A stretch of DNA of 40,702 nt from an uncultured delta proteobacterium (GTDB lineage Bacteria; Myxococcota_A; Polyangia; Polyangiales; Ga0077539). The notes beneath the pieces were generated by a model. That model was not told where the DNA came from. It ran no database searches and was given only the letters and a program-made list of their open reading frames with translations. Position numbers and translations under genes: made by a program. Below are positions 23,711 through 33,269 of this stretch, piece after piece. The first letter of the stretch is position 1. Every line of letters starts with the position of its first letter. The stretch is from the NCBI GenBank assembly GCA_903845045.1, contig CAIMWA010000456.1, positions 1-40,702 on the forward strand. Direction: 5' to 3'.

Positions 23711-25543
23711 TCACCGCACCGCGCCGGCGCCCGAAGTGTTCGGCGCATCGGGCTTGTCGTACGGCGTCGCGCCCGCCGGAGCGGTCGTCGTCGGGGCGCG
23801 CGTCGGCGTCGTGATCGGCGCCGCCGCGGCGGGGGGCGCCGCCGGAGCCGTCGTCGGAGCCGCTGGGCGTGCGGGAGGCGGTGCCGCAGGCGCAGGCGCA
23901 GGTGAAGGCGCTGTTGCCGGCGCCGTCGTCGAGGGCCCTGGCGTCGTCGCCGCCGCGGCTGGCGCAGGCGTCGCCGGACGAACCACCGGCGTGGCGGCGG
24001 ACGGCGCTGCGGTCTGCGCTGCCGGAGCCGGCGATGGCGTCGTGGACGGTGCCCCGGCCGGGGCGGCCGGCGCGGGAGCGGGTGCGGGCGTCGCGGCGGG
24101 CGTCGCAGGGCGGGCCGGGGTCGCCGGAGCCGGCGTCGCGGCAGTGCGACGGGCGTTGGTCTGCGCGCGCTGCAGGGCGCGCGTCGAGCGGTCGAGGGCC
24201 TGCGGAAGACGCGTGAGCTGCGACTCCACGTCGTCGTGCCGGGGGCTCGTGGCGTACTGCCCGCCAAGGGCGTCGCGGTACCGCGTGAAAGCCGCCTGCG
24301 CCTGCTGGAGCAGCTGGATCTTGCGCTGAAGCGCATCGATCGCAGTGCCTGAGATGTCGCGCGCCTGGTCGGCGTAGAGGCGACCGGTGTTGTAGTGCAC
24401 CTCGAGCAGCGTTCCGTCGAGGCGCTGGGCCGTCTGGAACTGCTCCAGCGCGCGGTCGTAGACCCGCGTCGCACGGAGCGCGTCGCCGTAGTTCAGGTGT
24501 GCCTTCGCCCAGTTCGGCGCGAGGGCCACCGCCGTCGAGAGGTTCGAGACGGCCTGCTCGTAGTTGCCCGCGTTGAGCAGCTCGACGCCCAGGTTGTTGC
24601 GCGCCTCGGCGAAGTCCGGCGCGAGCTCGATGGCGCGGCGGAACGACACGATGGCCGCCGGCACGTTGTGCTCGAGGTCGATCTGCAGCAGCCCGCGAAG
24701 GTGCTGCACCTCGGCGTTCGCAGCGCCCGCGCCATTGTTCTGGTGGTTCGGGTCCGACCCGTTGATGAGGTCGTTGACGATGTAGAGCGCGAGCTCGTTG
24801 TGGCCCTGCGCGCGGTACGCCTCGGCCACGGCCAGCCGCGCCGCGACGCTGCGCTCGTCGAAGCGCAGCACCTGCCGCGCCTCCTCGATGGCGTCGTTGG
24901 AGCGGCTGTTCAGCACGAGCACGCGGGCGTACTCGGAGCGCATCACGGCGTTGCGCGGGTTGGCGCGCGCCACGCCGGCGAGGAACGACACTGCCTCGGG
25001 GATGCGCCGCTGCCGCACCAGGAGACGGCTGCGACCGATGGCCGCGAGCTCGTAGTCGCTGCGCATCGAGAGCGCGCGCACGTAGAGGCCATCGGCGGCG
25101 CCGTCGTTGCCCTGGCGCTCGGCGATCACCGCGGCGTTGTAGGCGGCCTGCGCTGCGCGCGGGTCGGCGTTCATCGACGCCTGGAACGCACGCATGGCGA
25201 CGTCGAGCTGGCCACCCCGCGCGGCTTGGAGCCCCTCTTCGAAGGAGCTGCGTGCGGCCCCGGTGAGTCCGGTGCTCGCGGGCGCCGCGGGCGCACCGGC
25301 GTCGGCAGCAGGCTCCGGCGTCGGTGGCGTCACCGGCGCGGCGGGCGCCACCGGGGCCCCGGCATCGGCGGCCTCGACGAGCGGACCCGCGTCGGCCGTC
25401 TGGTCACCGCCGGAGCTGGCCTGCGGCGCGGGCGGCGTGGTCGGGGTGTCCGACGAGGACGAGCACGCGGTGCCGGAAAGGCCCAGCACCACCGCGATCA
25501 CCGTCGAAAGGGAGGATTGGAAACGCATCGTCGCCCCGCTCAT
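23711..25543 (-). CDS. TPR lipoprotein (GltE/NfsE-like)
   Basis: 610 residues. An exported lipoprotein: signal with SGTAC (Cys27; the -3 Gly makes the lipobox imperfect), an Asp/Ala/Pro linker to about 90, then at least eight TPR-like units to about 420 (GAARSSFEEGLQAARGGQLD, RAAQAAYNAAVIAERQGNDG, FAEARNNLGVELLNAGNYEQ, WAKAHLNYGDALRATRVYDR). A helical part follows (ALQRKIQLLQQAQAAFTRYR), and the last 130 residues are Ala/Pro/Thr-rich, like a cell-wall-spanning or flexible tail. The ATG at 25543 overlaps the stop of the upstream gene (ATGA); an internal ATG at 25528 gives a tighter signal peptide. TPR lipoproteins of this type act in Glt/Nfs complexes as periplasmic or outer-membrane scaffolds. 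Confidence 0.82.
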   Translation of the reverse strand: MSGATMRFQSSLSTVIAVVLGLSGTACSSSSDTPTTPPAPQASSGGDQTADAGPLVEAADAGAPVAPAAPVTPPTPEPAADAGAPAAPASTGLTGAARSSFEEGLQAARGGQLDVAMRAFQASMNADPRAAQAAYNAAVIAERQGNDGAADGLYVRALSMRSDYELAAIGRSRLLVRQRRIPEAVSFLAGVARANPRNAVMRSEYARVLVLNSRSNDAIEEARQVLRFDERSVAARLAVAEAYRAQGHNELALYIVNDLINGSDPNHQNNGAGAANAEVQHLRGLLQIDLEHNVPAAIVSFRRAIELAPDFAEARNNLGVELLNAGNYEQAVSNLSTAVALAPNWAKAHLNYGDALRATRVYDRALEQFQTAQRLDGTLLEVHYNTGRLYADQARDISGTAIDALQRKIQLLQQAQAAFTRYRDALGGQYATSPRHDDVESQLTRLPQALDRSTRALQRAQTNARRTAATPAPATPARPATPAATPAPAPAPAAPAGAPSTTPSPAPAAQTAAPSAATPVVRPATPAPAAAATTPGPSTTAPATAPSPAPAPAAPPPARPAAPTTAPAAPPAAAAPITTPTRAPTTTAPAGATPYDKPDAPNTSGAGAVR

Positions 25544-28500
25544 TCGTTCACGAGCCCCGGTCCGGCCAGCGGCGTCGTCTGCATCACCGTCGCGCCCGGC
25601 GCCTCGCCGTCGAACATGCCCGGCCGGTACTCGAAGATGTGCTGACGCGTGAGCGCCGGCTCCACGAGGGCGCGGTTCTCGTCGAGGCGCATGTGCTCGA
25701 GCGCCCGCGCCGAGAACGGCGTCGGGATGTTCTGCGTGCGCGCCGTGTTCACCGCCGTGCCGTAGTTGATGATGGCCAGCGAGCGCTCGGCCTCGGCCTC
25801 GCTGTCGAAGTTCTGCTGCACCTGCTGGATCGCGTTGGTCCGCGAATCCGCGAGCTGCTGCTCGAGGGCGTCGGCGCGGTCGCGGATGGTCTGGGCCTGC
25901 TCGGCCCGGCCGGCGCGCTCGAGCAGGTCCGCGGCGTGCCGGAGCTGCGCGATCTGCGCCTCGGCGCGATGGAACTGGTCCTGCTGCGCGCGCGAGAGCT
26001 GGATGAGCGACCCGACGCGGGACTCCTGCGTCGCGAGGTACTCGTGCGCCTCGCCCTGCCGCGTGAGCGACCCGATGGAGTACTCGCCGCCGCGCAGCGA
26101 CACGACCTCGCGGGCCGAGGCGTCGATGGCGCGGAGCTGCTCCTTGAAGTGGTCGATCTGCGTCCGGAGCTGCGTCGCGTCGCCCTGCGTGAACTGCGCG
26201 CGCTGGAACTCCGTTACCTGATCGTCGAGGTCGCGGAACAGCGCCTCGGCCGCCCACTGCGCCGCCGTCGATCCTGGCTGCTGGCCCGAGCGATGGTACT
26301 CGGCGACGACCTCGCGCAGCGCGCGGCGGTACTCGTGGTCGTTGCCCATGGCCCGATACGTCAGCGCGATGTCGTACTGCGCGCGCACACGGAACTGCGC
26401 CGTGTCGCCGCTCACCGGCGTGCGTCGCAGGTACTCGTTGAGCGCCGGAATCGCGGTGGCCCAGTTCGACGCACGGTACGACGTCTCCGCGGCGCGGAAG
26501 TCCGCCTCGGCGCGCTCGCGACCGGCGTCGGCGCGGGGCGAGAAGTTCTGCCACGCCGTCCGCGCAGCGTCCCAGCGCCCGAGGTTCTGGTTGATCATCG
26601 CGATGGACGCCAGCGAGTCGTGGATGTGCGCCGCGTGGTCCGTGGCCGTCGCGAAGCGATTGTCCGACACGACGTTGCCGTAGTAGCGGATCGCGTTGTC
26701 GTAATCGAAGATCTTCTCGAGGTTGTACGCCGCGCGGAAGTTCGACACCTCGAGGATGTTGATGCGCTGCGCACGGTTCTCGCCGGTGAGCTCGTGCCCC
26801 GCAGGGTCCAGCGTGTTGTTGAAGTCCCGCGTGATGCGCTGGTAGGTCTGCGTCGCGGTGTCGAAGCGACCGGTCCGCTCGTACGCGAGGGCCACGTAGT
26901 ACGTCGCGAGGGCCGCCTGCGCGTGCGTGCGGTTCGCGCTGACGGCGTCCTCCATCTCGTGCGCCGCGCGCTCGTAGAGAGCCCCGGCCTGCTCCGGCGT
27001 CGCGCGCTCGGCCTGATGGAACGTCTCGAGCGCGAGGCGGAACCGGCGATCGGTGAGGATGCCCTCGATGTGGCTGTTGCGCGCGTCGGAGCTCACGCCC
27101 TCGCAGTGCTGGTTGCGCTGGGCCTCGGCGAGGCGCTCGAGGTCCTCGACGCGGTTCAGCGTGACGTAGAGGTTGTTCAGGTCGTCGAAGGCCGCGCCGG
27201 CCACCGTCGCGTCGTTGCAGTAGTCGTGAAGGATCGCGGTGTACTGCCGGATGGCCTCGGTGACGTGGCCGAAGCGGTACTGCGTGCGCGCGTTGAGGTA
27301 CGCGAACTTCGGCACGAAGGGCGGCGCGTCCTCGGGGTGCGCCGGGTCCGGCGTCACGACGTCGGCGAGCGCCTGCGCCGAGTCGAGGCTCGGCGGCAGA
27401 CGGCGGCTGTACTGCTCGCGAACCTCGACGAGGGCGAGCACCGGCGCCGGGATGTTGAGCTCGGTGATCGTGTTCCCCGTGGCCGCCGGGGCCGCGCACG
27501 AGGTGGCCTGATCACCGGTGAGCAGCGGCGCGCCGGCTGCGTCGACGATCTGCGCCGGCGGAATGCCCGCGCGCACCGCGAGGCAGGGGTCGAGCTGACG
27601 CTGCTGCGCCTGCTGCAGGATGAACGCCTCCTGCGACTTCACCGCCATGTACGCGGCGGCCGCGAGGAACTGGTCGTTCTCGTTGGACTCGCGCACGTCG
27701 GAGTAGGCCCGCGCGGCCTCCTGGTAGTTGCGCGACCAGAACAGCGCGTCGGCGCGGTTGTAGCGGAATTCGTAGGCAGCTTCGTCGTTCGGGTAGTTCT
27801 CGATGAACTGGGTGTAGGCGAGCACCGCCGCCTGGTATTCGGCGTCGGATTGCCGCAGCCGCGCCAAGGCGTCGGCCTGCGTCTGCGCCTGCTCCGCGCC
27901 GGTCTGGCGCGCTGCCGTGGCCGCGAGCTCGCGACCGCGCTGGCGAAGCTGCCCCGCCGCCTGGTGGTGCTGCAGCGCCGCGTCGTGCAGCGAGTTGCGC
28001 GCGACGGTGTCGGCGTAGCGCTGGGCGTCGGGGTGGTTGTTGTTCGCGTTCCACCACGCGCTGCCCTCGGTGTAGCGCGCGAGGCCGCCGCGGGCCGTGA
28101 TCGCCTGATCGTACTGGCGCTGGCGCTCGTACGCGATGGCGATGCTCTCGGCGACGCGCGGAGCCTTCTCGTGCAGCGGATAAAGCGCGAGGAACAGCCG
28201 GTAGAGGGTGACCGCCTCGTAGTACTTCGTCTGCTGGAAGTAGTCGTTGGCGAGCTCGAGGTACGCCTCCGGCGTCCACGGACGATCCTGCGGGATGAAC
28301 GAAGGCCGACCGGGCACCGGCACCGCGCGCTGCGTTCCCGTACCCTCGCGGGCCGACGCGATCTGCGCCGGGTCCGCCGGCGACGTCATGCGAAGGATGC
28401 CCGCGCAGTCGAAGGGACGCGCCGCGTCCGTGGGCGGATGGGCGACCTGGTCGACCAGCGACTGGCAGCGCACGACGTCGTCGCCGGGGCCCGAACCCCA

Positions 28501-30003
28501 GTCGCTCTCAGAGAAGATCACTCCGATCCACTTGATGGTGTCGGAGCGGTTGCCCTGCGTCGCGGCTTCGGAGCCGACGTAGTCGTAGTAGTCGAGGAGC
28601 AGCGAGAAGTTCCGCAGCGCTTCGGGGTAGCCGTTGCCCATGCGGAAGAACGCCCAGCCGACCTTGTAGAGCGCCTTCGACCAGAACACCCCGTACTCGA
28701 GGTTGTTGTCGAACTGCGCGCGCGCCGCGGCCGGCATCTGCACGCCGCCCTCGCCCGCGCCGAGGATCGCCGCGGCGGGAGTGTGCGTCGCGACCGGCGG
28801 ACGGGCCCGCGTGCTCGCCCGCATCGACGCGCGGTAGGCCGCGATGGCGAGCGCGTTGCCCTCGTCGTCGCGGGCGTTGTCGAAGTGGTGATCGCCGATG
28901 TAGTACCAGACCTCGCCGGCGTACCGGGACGGCTGGCCGTTCGCGCCCGGAAGCGGCTCGCACGCGGCGTAGTCGTTCGGGATCGGCGCAGTCTGGCCGG
29001 GCAGCAGATCCGGCATCGGGGGAAGCGGCGCCACGCCGCCATCGGCGTCGGCGGTCACCGGCGCGGGCGGAGAGACCAACTGCGGCGCGCGCGCACGCAG
29101 CATGTCGAAGAGGTGCGGGCACACCACGGGCTGGTCCGCCGGCTGCAGCGGCGACATCAGGTCGAAGCCGTGCGAGGCGTCGTAGCGAAACCGCGACGGG
29201 CACACCATGCCCTTGTAGGCGTCGATGGCCTCGTCCTCGCGGCCCATCTCCTTGAGCACCCACCCGAGCAGGTAGTGCGTCGCATCGGACATCCGGTACT
29301 GCTGGAAGCGCGCGAGGATGTTCCGGTACAGCAGGATCGAGCAGCGGTAGTCGACCGGCGGGTCCTGCACGCTGTCGACGGGCAGGCTCTGGGCTCGCAG
29401 CGAGTCACGCTGGTGGTCGGCCGCGTCGAGGGCCGCGAGGCGCGCGTACGCCGACTCGTCGTAGTAGAGCTCCGCGAGGCGGAACATCACGTCCGGCGTG
29501 CGCTCGCCGTCCTCGGGGTACGACTCGAGGAAGCGCTCGAACACCTGGATCGCATGACGCCGGGCCTCGGCCTCGGCGGCGCGCTCGGCCTGGATCTGCC
29601 GATCGAAGCCCGCCCGGAGACGTCCGAGCTGACGGTCGTGCTCCCGGGCCAGGAGCCCGTTCACCGAGCTGCGGAACCCTTGGCCGCGCTGGAGGAAGCC
29701 GTCGACCTCGCGCTCCATGAGCCGCAGGCTCTCGATCTGAGCGGCGGTGGGCGGCGGACGCACGGGCACATCCTGCGGCGCACCGTTGGCCGAGACCACC
29801 GTGGAGCGCGGAGCGAAGGAAGCGTCCGCCGTCGTGGCGGCGCCCGATCCCATCGGGGACGAGCCCGCGTCGGCGGAGACCACGGCGGCGACGCCGGCAT
29901 CGGCACCCGTCGAGGGGAGCTGCTGCGCCTCGGAGCGCACCCGCGCCGAGACCACCGCGAGGAGAAGAACGAGACCGAGACGCCAACGGAGAACGGACTT
30001 CAT
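25540..30003 (-). CDS. giant exported TPR-repeat protein (GltD/NfsD-like)
   Basis: 1487 residues. Signal peptide (MKSVLRWRLGLVLLLAVVSA), a short Ala/Ser/Asp linker, then a coiled-coil-like start (LLAREHDRQLGRLRAGFDRQ) and TPR or TPR-like helical repeats over almost all the remainder, e.g. AIQVFERFLESYPEDGERTP, YYEAVTLYRLFLALYPLHEK, AVLAYTQFIENYPNDEAAYE, YDNAIRYYGNVVSDNRFATA. One Asp/Ala/Pro-rich insertion lies around residues 300-350. The C-terminus has charged coiled-coil segments (FHRAEAQIAQLRHAADLLER). No catalytic motif. Expected in the periplasm as a protein-protein scaffold. It overlaps both neighbours by 4 nt (ATGA at 30000-30003 and 25540-25543), so subunit synthesis is coupled. Size and position resemble the large D proteins of Glt/Nfs clusters. 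Confidence 0.85.
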   Translation of the reverse strand: MKSVLRWRLGLVLLLAVVSARVRSEAQQLPSTGADAGVAAVVSADAGSSPMGSGAATTADASFAPRSTVVSANGAPQDVPVRPPPTAAQIESLRLMEREVDGFLQRGQGFRSSVNGLLAREHDRQLGRLRAGFDRQIQAERAAEAEARRHAIQVFERFLESYPEDGERTPDVMFRLAELYYDESAYARLAALDAADHQRDSLRAQSLPVDSVQDPPVDYRCSILLYRNILARFQQYRMSDATHYLLGWVLKEMGREDEAIDAYKGMVCPSRFRYDASHGFDLMSPLQPADQPVVCPHLFDMLRARAPQLVSPPAPVTADADGGVAPLPPMPDLLPGQTAPIPNDYAACEPLPGANGQPSRYAGEVWYYIGDHHFDNARDDEGNALAIAAYRASMRASTRARPPVATHTPAAAILGAGEGGVQMPAAARAQFDNNLEYGVFWSKALYKVGWAFFRMGNGYPEALRNFSLLLDYYDYVGSEAATQGNRSDTIKWIGVIFSESDWGSGPGDDVVRCQSLVDQVAHPPTDAARPFDCAGILRMTSPADPAQIASAREGTGTQRAVPVPGRPSFIPQDRPWTPEAYLELANDYFQQTKYYEAVTLYRLFLALYPLHEKAPRVAESIAIAYERQRQYDQAITARGGLARYTEGSAWWNANNNHPDAQRYADTVARNSLHDAALQHHQAAGQLRQRGRELAATAARQTGAEQAQTQADALARLRQSDAEYQAAVLAYTQFIENYPNDEAAYEFRYNRADALFWSRNYQEAARAYSDVRESNENDQFLAAAAYMAVKSQEAFILQQAQQRQLDPCLAVRAGIPPAQIVDAAGAPLLTGDQATSCAAPAATGNTITELNIPAPVLALVEVREQYSRRLPPSLDSAQALADVVTPDPAHPEDAPPFVPKFAYLNARTQYRFGHVTEAIRQYTAILHDYCNDATVAGAAFDDLNNLYVTLNRVEDLERLAEAQRNQHCEGVSSDARNSHIEGILTDRRFRLALETFHQAERATPEQAGALYERAAHEMEDAVSANRTHAQAALATYYVALAYERTGRFDTATQTYQRITRDFNNTLDPAGHELTGENRAQRINILEVSNFRAAYNLEKIFDYDNAIRYYGNVVSDNRFATATDHAAHIHDSLASIAMINQNLGRWDAARTAWQNFSPRADAGRERAEADFRAAETSYRASNWATAIPALNEYLRRTPVSGDTAQFRVRAQYDIALTYRAMGNDHEYRRALREVVAEYHRSGQQPGSTAAQWAAEALFRDLDDQVTEFQRAQFTQGDATQLRTQIDHFKEQLRAIDASAREVVSLRGGEYSIGSLTRQGEAHEYLATQESRVGSLIQLSRAQQDQFHRAEAQIAQLRHAADLLERAGRAEQAQTIRDRADALEQQLADSRTNAIQQVQQNFDSEAEAERSLAIINYGTAVNTARTQNIPTPFSARALEHMRLDENRALVEPALTRQHIFEYRPGMFDGEAPGATVMQTTPLAGPGLVNE

Positions 30004-32453
30004 GGCGTCGCCCCCTGCGTCGCGTTGGGAGCCGGAGACGGGGCCGGAGCGGTTGCGTCCGGGGACGGAGCAGGCGTCGGCGCTGGCGCAGGCGCCGTGT
30101 TGGCGCCCGCTCCCTCGGAGCCCGCCGGACGCTGCCCGGTGAGCTGCTGGGCGTCGGACTGCGACGCACCTTCCACCACTTCGCTGAACTCGTCGTTCAA
30201 CGCCGAGATCTCCCGGTTCTGCTCTTCGGCGAGGAGCCGAGCGCGGTTGTTGTGCTCCTCGCGCTCCTCCCACGCCACGTCCACGAGGCCGAGGTCTGCG
30301 CGCATCACGATCTGGTAGAACTGCAACTGGACCTGCCGGAACTGCTGCTGGATGAGGTTCCCGACGACGTCCTCGGCCTCGCGCTCGAGCGCGCCGAGGC
30401 GCTCGCGGTAGCCCGCCACGCGGGTCTCTTCCTGCTGAACCTGGTTCTGAAGCACGACGATGCGCTGATCGACGAGGGCGTTGACGCGCGCGTCGGCGGC
30501 GTCGACGGCGGCGTCGAGGCGGTCGAGGCGGCCCAGCACCGCCGCGGCGTCGGCTGGGGCACGGCCGCCGAGCGCCGCGATCTCGCGCTGCACGAGGTCC
30601 CGAAGCTGCGCGCGGGCCTCGACGTCGTGGGCGTACCGGGGGTCGCCCGGACCCACCTGCGCCCGCGCCGCGCCGATCATGCGGCGGATGCTGGCGATGC
30701 GGTCGCGGTACGTCTGCAGCGACGCACGCTGCTGTGTCAGCTCGTTCTGCAGCGACGCGCGGTCGATGGACGCCCCCTGATGCGCCGGGTCGGCGATGTA
30801 GCGCTCGAGCGCCACGGCCATCGCCTCGAGCCCGTCCACGCGCTGCTGGTTGTGCTGCAGCGTCTGCGACAGCGTCACGAGCTCGTTCTCGGCCTGCGCG
30901 TCGCGGCGTCGAAGTCCGGCGTCGTCCACCGGAAGGCGTCCGACCTGCGCGGCGAGCGCGCGGCGCTGGCTGATGAGGCCCTGAAGCTCGACGTTCGACG
31001 CATCGGCGCCGCGGTCGAGGATCTGCGCCACGCTCTCGCGGAGCTGCGCGCTGCGGTTGAGCAGCTGCCACACCCGCTGACGCGCGCGACCGAGGTCCTG
31101 GAAGACGTGCGACCGCGACGGGGCGTTGAGCGCCGCGTTGAGCCGATCGATGAGGTCCGTCGCCTCGCGCACGTACGTGCGGCAGGTGTTGAGGTCCGAG
31201 ATGACCCGCAGGCTGTCGTCGAGGGCTCCGTCGTGGCGCACCCACGCGAGGGCCTCGGCCGGGAGGAAGCTCGTGGCGTCGAAGACCTGCAGGTTCGACC
31301 GGATGAGCTCCTGGAAGTACCGCTCGGGGTTCGACCCGCCGTTCGCCTGCTGGATCTGCTGGTAGATCGGCCCGAACTGGTCGCGGACCTCCTGGAAGAC
31401 CTGCTGCGCGCGCTGAAATCGGCCGGTGCGGAGCAACAGGTTGCCCCAGAGGAGCTTGCCCTCGGGCACCAACGGCGAGTCCGGCGACGAGATGGCGAGG
31501 ATCTCGAGCGCGCGCTCGGCGCGGATGGCGTCGCCGAGCTTGATGTACGCCCACGCCTGCTCGAAGAGCGCGCGGTCGAAGTACGCCGACGTGCGGCCGA
31601 TGCGCTGGTAGCTCTCGATGGCGGCGTCGAAGCTCTCGCGCTCGACGTGCAGCCGCCCCACCGCGAGGATCGCGAGGTCGATGACGTGCTGCTGGTCGGC
31701 CCCGTCGGCCTCGAGCTGGCTCACCCGCTGGAACGCCTCGATGGCCTCCGGGTACTGCTGCCGCGCCGTGAGGATCGCGCCGAGGAAATACCGCGCCTGC
31801 GGGTACACGTTGGCGTTCGCCGGGATCGCCTCGAAGGCCTGGCGCGCCCCGTCGTAGTCCGGGTTCGGGCGCAGGAAGAGGAACTTTCCGCGGGTGTACG
31901 TCGTCTGCGCCTCGATCTCCGAGGGCGGGATCTGGCCGAGGCGCGAGAAGTAGTCCTGCACTCGGGCGGCGCTGTCGGGATCGTTGGCGCCGACGGCGAG
32001 CTCGATCTCGATGAGACGTCCCAGCGCGCGCTGCACGAACGGGCGGAACACGGGCTCCGCCGCGTGGTCGAGCACCTGCCGGAAGCGCGTGCGCGCGCCG
32101 AAGCGGTCGCCGGCGTGGAACAGCGCATCGCCCAGCAGGTAGAGCCCCTGCGGAAAGGCCGGGGTGTTGGAGAAGTTCTCGACGATGTCGGTGAAGAGCA
32201 CCGCGGACCGCGCGTAGTCACGCAGGCGGTACAGCAGCTCCGCGTCGGCGAAGCGCTCCTCGTAGTCGGGCCCGGTGCGCTGCGCGCCGGACTGCGCGCC
32301 GTTCGCGAGCTGCGCCAGCTGCGGCGCCTGCCCCTCGAGGAGCCCGACCTGCGTCGTGATGTCGCCGAGGCTCTGCGCACCGGCACCCAGCGGCCCGAGC
32401 ACCGCCGCCAGCGCCACCGCGCGCACCGCCCTGCGGAGGCGAAACCTGCTCAT
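30000..32453 (-). CDS. exported TPR/coiled-coil protein (GltC/NfsC-like candidate)
   Basis: 817 residues. Signal peptide MSRFRLRRAVRAVALAAVLG..GAGAQ, then TPR-like repeats from about 60 to 400 (FADAELLYRLRDYARSAVLF, YPQARYFLGAILTARQQYPE, SFDAAIESYQRIGRTSAYFD). A long coiled coil follows from about 440 to 770, rich in Gln/Arg/Glu/Leu (AENELVTLSQTLQHNQQRVD, EETRVAGYRERLGALEREAE). The end is Ala/Pro/Thr-rich. No enzyme motif. The ATG at 32453 overlaps the previous stop (ATGA) and the stop overlaps the next ATG, so it sits in a coupled block. The TPR-plus-coiled-coil design is consistent with a periplasmic scaffold of a Glt/Nfs-like machine; the C-type assignment is weaker than those for the G, E and D genes. 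Confidence 0.82.
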   Translation of the reverse strand: MSRFRLRRAVRAVALAAVLGPLGAGAQSLGDITTQVGLLEGQAPQLAQLANGAQSGAQRTGPDYEERFADAELLYRLRDYARSAVLFTDIVENFSNTPAFPQGLYLLGDALFHAGDRFGARTRFRQVLDHAAEPVFRPFVQRALGRLIEIELAVGANDPDSAARVQDYFSRLGQIPPSEIEAQTTYTRGKFLFLRPNPDYDGARQAFEAIPANANVYPQARYFLGAILTARQQYPEAIEAFQRVSQLEADGADQQHVIDLAILAVGRLHVERESFDAAIESYQRIGRTSAYFDRALFEQAWAYIKLGDAIRAERALEILAISSPDSPLVPEGKLLWGNLLLRTGRFQRAQQVFQEVRDQFGPIYQQIQQANGGSNPERYFQELIRSNLQVFDATSFLPAEALAWVRHDGALDDSLRVISDLNTCRTYVREATDLIDRLNAALNAPSRSHVFQDLGRARQRVWQLLNRSAQLRESVAQILDRGADASNVELQGLISQRRALAAQVGRLPVDDAGLRRRDAQAENELVTLSQTLQHNQQRVDGLEAMAVALERYIADPAHQGASIDRASLQNELTQQRASLQTYRDRIASIRRMIGAARAQVGPGDPRYAHDVEARAQLRDLVQREIAALGGRAPADAAAVLGRLDRLDAAVDAADARVNALVDQRIVVLQNQVQQEETRVAGYRERLGALEREAEDVVGNLIQQQFRQVQLQFYQIVMRADLGLVDVAWEEREEHNNRARLLAEEQNREISALNDEFSEVVEGASQSDAQQLTGQRPAGSEGAGANTAPAPAPTPAPSPDATAPAPSPAPNATQGATP

Positions 32454-33262
32454 CGGGCCCCGTTTCCGTTGCCGCTCCCGGAGGCTCCGGCGCCCGCGGC
32501 GCTGCCGTTGGCGTCACCGTTGGTTGCGGCCTCGGCGGCGTCGGCGGCCTCGCGGAGCGTGATGATCCGCTGCACGTACCGGATCGCCGGGCGGCTCTCC
32601 GGCGACTCGAGCGGTCCGCCCTTCTCGAAGCCCACCACGCGGATCTGGATCGCCTTGCCCTCGGGCACCGAGAAGCTCTGCGTCGAGCGCACCGAGAACC
32701 GATACCCGCGCATGTACGGCAGGCCGGCGCCGAGGTACGTGAGGCTCACCCCGAGGCTGTGCTCGCCGGAGCCCACCTGACCATTGTAGACCTGGAATTC
32801 GCGACGATCCGCGAGGGCTCCGGTGTCGTCGTCGCGGTTGAAGATCGGCGCTCCGTCGAGCGAGTAGACGACGCTGGTGAGCTGGTACGCCCCGCCCATC
32901 GCGTTCTGGTGGACGATCTGCGCGCGCGAGCCACCGACGGCGTTCTGGAGCACCGACTCGGCCAGCAGCGACAGGCGCGCCTTGGAGCGGAAGATCTCCT
33001 CCTTGAGCTCGTTGATGCGCTGCTCGAGGTTGCGGAGGCGAACGACGTACTGCTCGCCCGTGAGCGCCCCGGCGTCGTCCCCCGCCACCGCGGGGATCAT
33101 CGCACCGGCGTTCGGGATCGCGAGGGTTCCCGCGTCGGCCGCCGCCGTGGGCTCGGTGCCCGCGTCCCCGACCTGCTGGGCCAGCGCGGTCGCACTCGGC
33201 AGTACCGCCGAAAGAACCAGAATCGCCGTCCCGAACCGTCGCATGCCGTCTCGCTTGTTCAC
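32450..33262 (-). CDS. exported coiled-coil/beta-domain protein, paralogue of the next gene
   Basis: 270 residues from a GTG at 33262 with GAGG 5-6 nt upstream; the ATG at 33244 is the alternative and both leave a good signal peptide (FGTAILVLSAVLPSATALAQ). After an Ala/Asp linker comes a coiled coil (VVRLRNLEQRINELKEEIFR), then a beta domain with IVHQNAMGGAYQLTSVVYSL, DGAPIF, GQVGSGEHSLGVSLTYLGAG, YMRGYRFSVRSTQSFSVPEG and a closing VVGFEKGG..RPAIRYVQ. The tail is Gly/Ala/Asn-rich. This family is conserved in Myxococcota and often labelled dihydrolipoamide acetyltransferase, but no lipoyl or acyltransferase motif exists. Overlaps the next gene by 4 nt. Likely periplasmic; function unknown. 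Confidence 0.78.
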   Translation of the reverse strand: MNKRDGMRRFGTAILVLSAVLPSATALAQQVGDAGTEPTAAADAGTLAIPNAGAMIPAVAGDDAGALTGEQYVVRLRNLEQRINELKEEIFRSKARLSLLAESVLQNAVGGSRAQIVHQNAMGGAYQLTSVVYSLDGAPIFNRDDDTGALADRREFQVYNGQVGSGEHSLGVSLTYLGAGLPYMRGYRFSVRSTQSFSVPEGKAIQIRVVGFEKGGPLESPESRPAIRYVQRIITLREAADAAEAATNGDANGSAAGAGASGSGNGNGAR

Positions 33263-33269
33263 AACTGCC

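Noticed and set aside
25324..30318. Plus-strand open frame of 1664 codons opposite the giant TPR gene
   Set aside because: Shadow of the TPR gene's codon usage; composition is Arg/Val/Leu/Gly-rich with no signal peptide or motif, and it crosses three gene boundaries.
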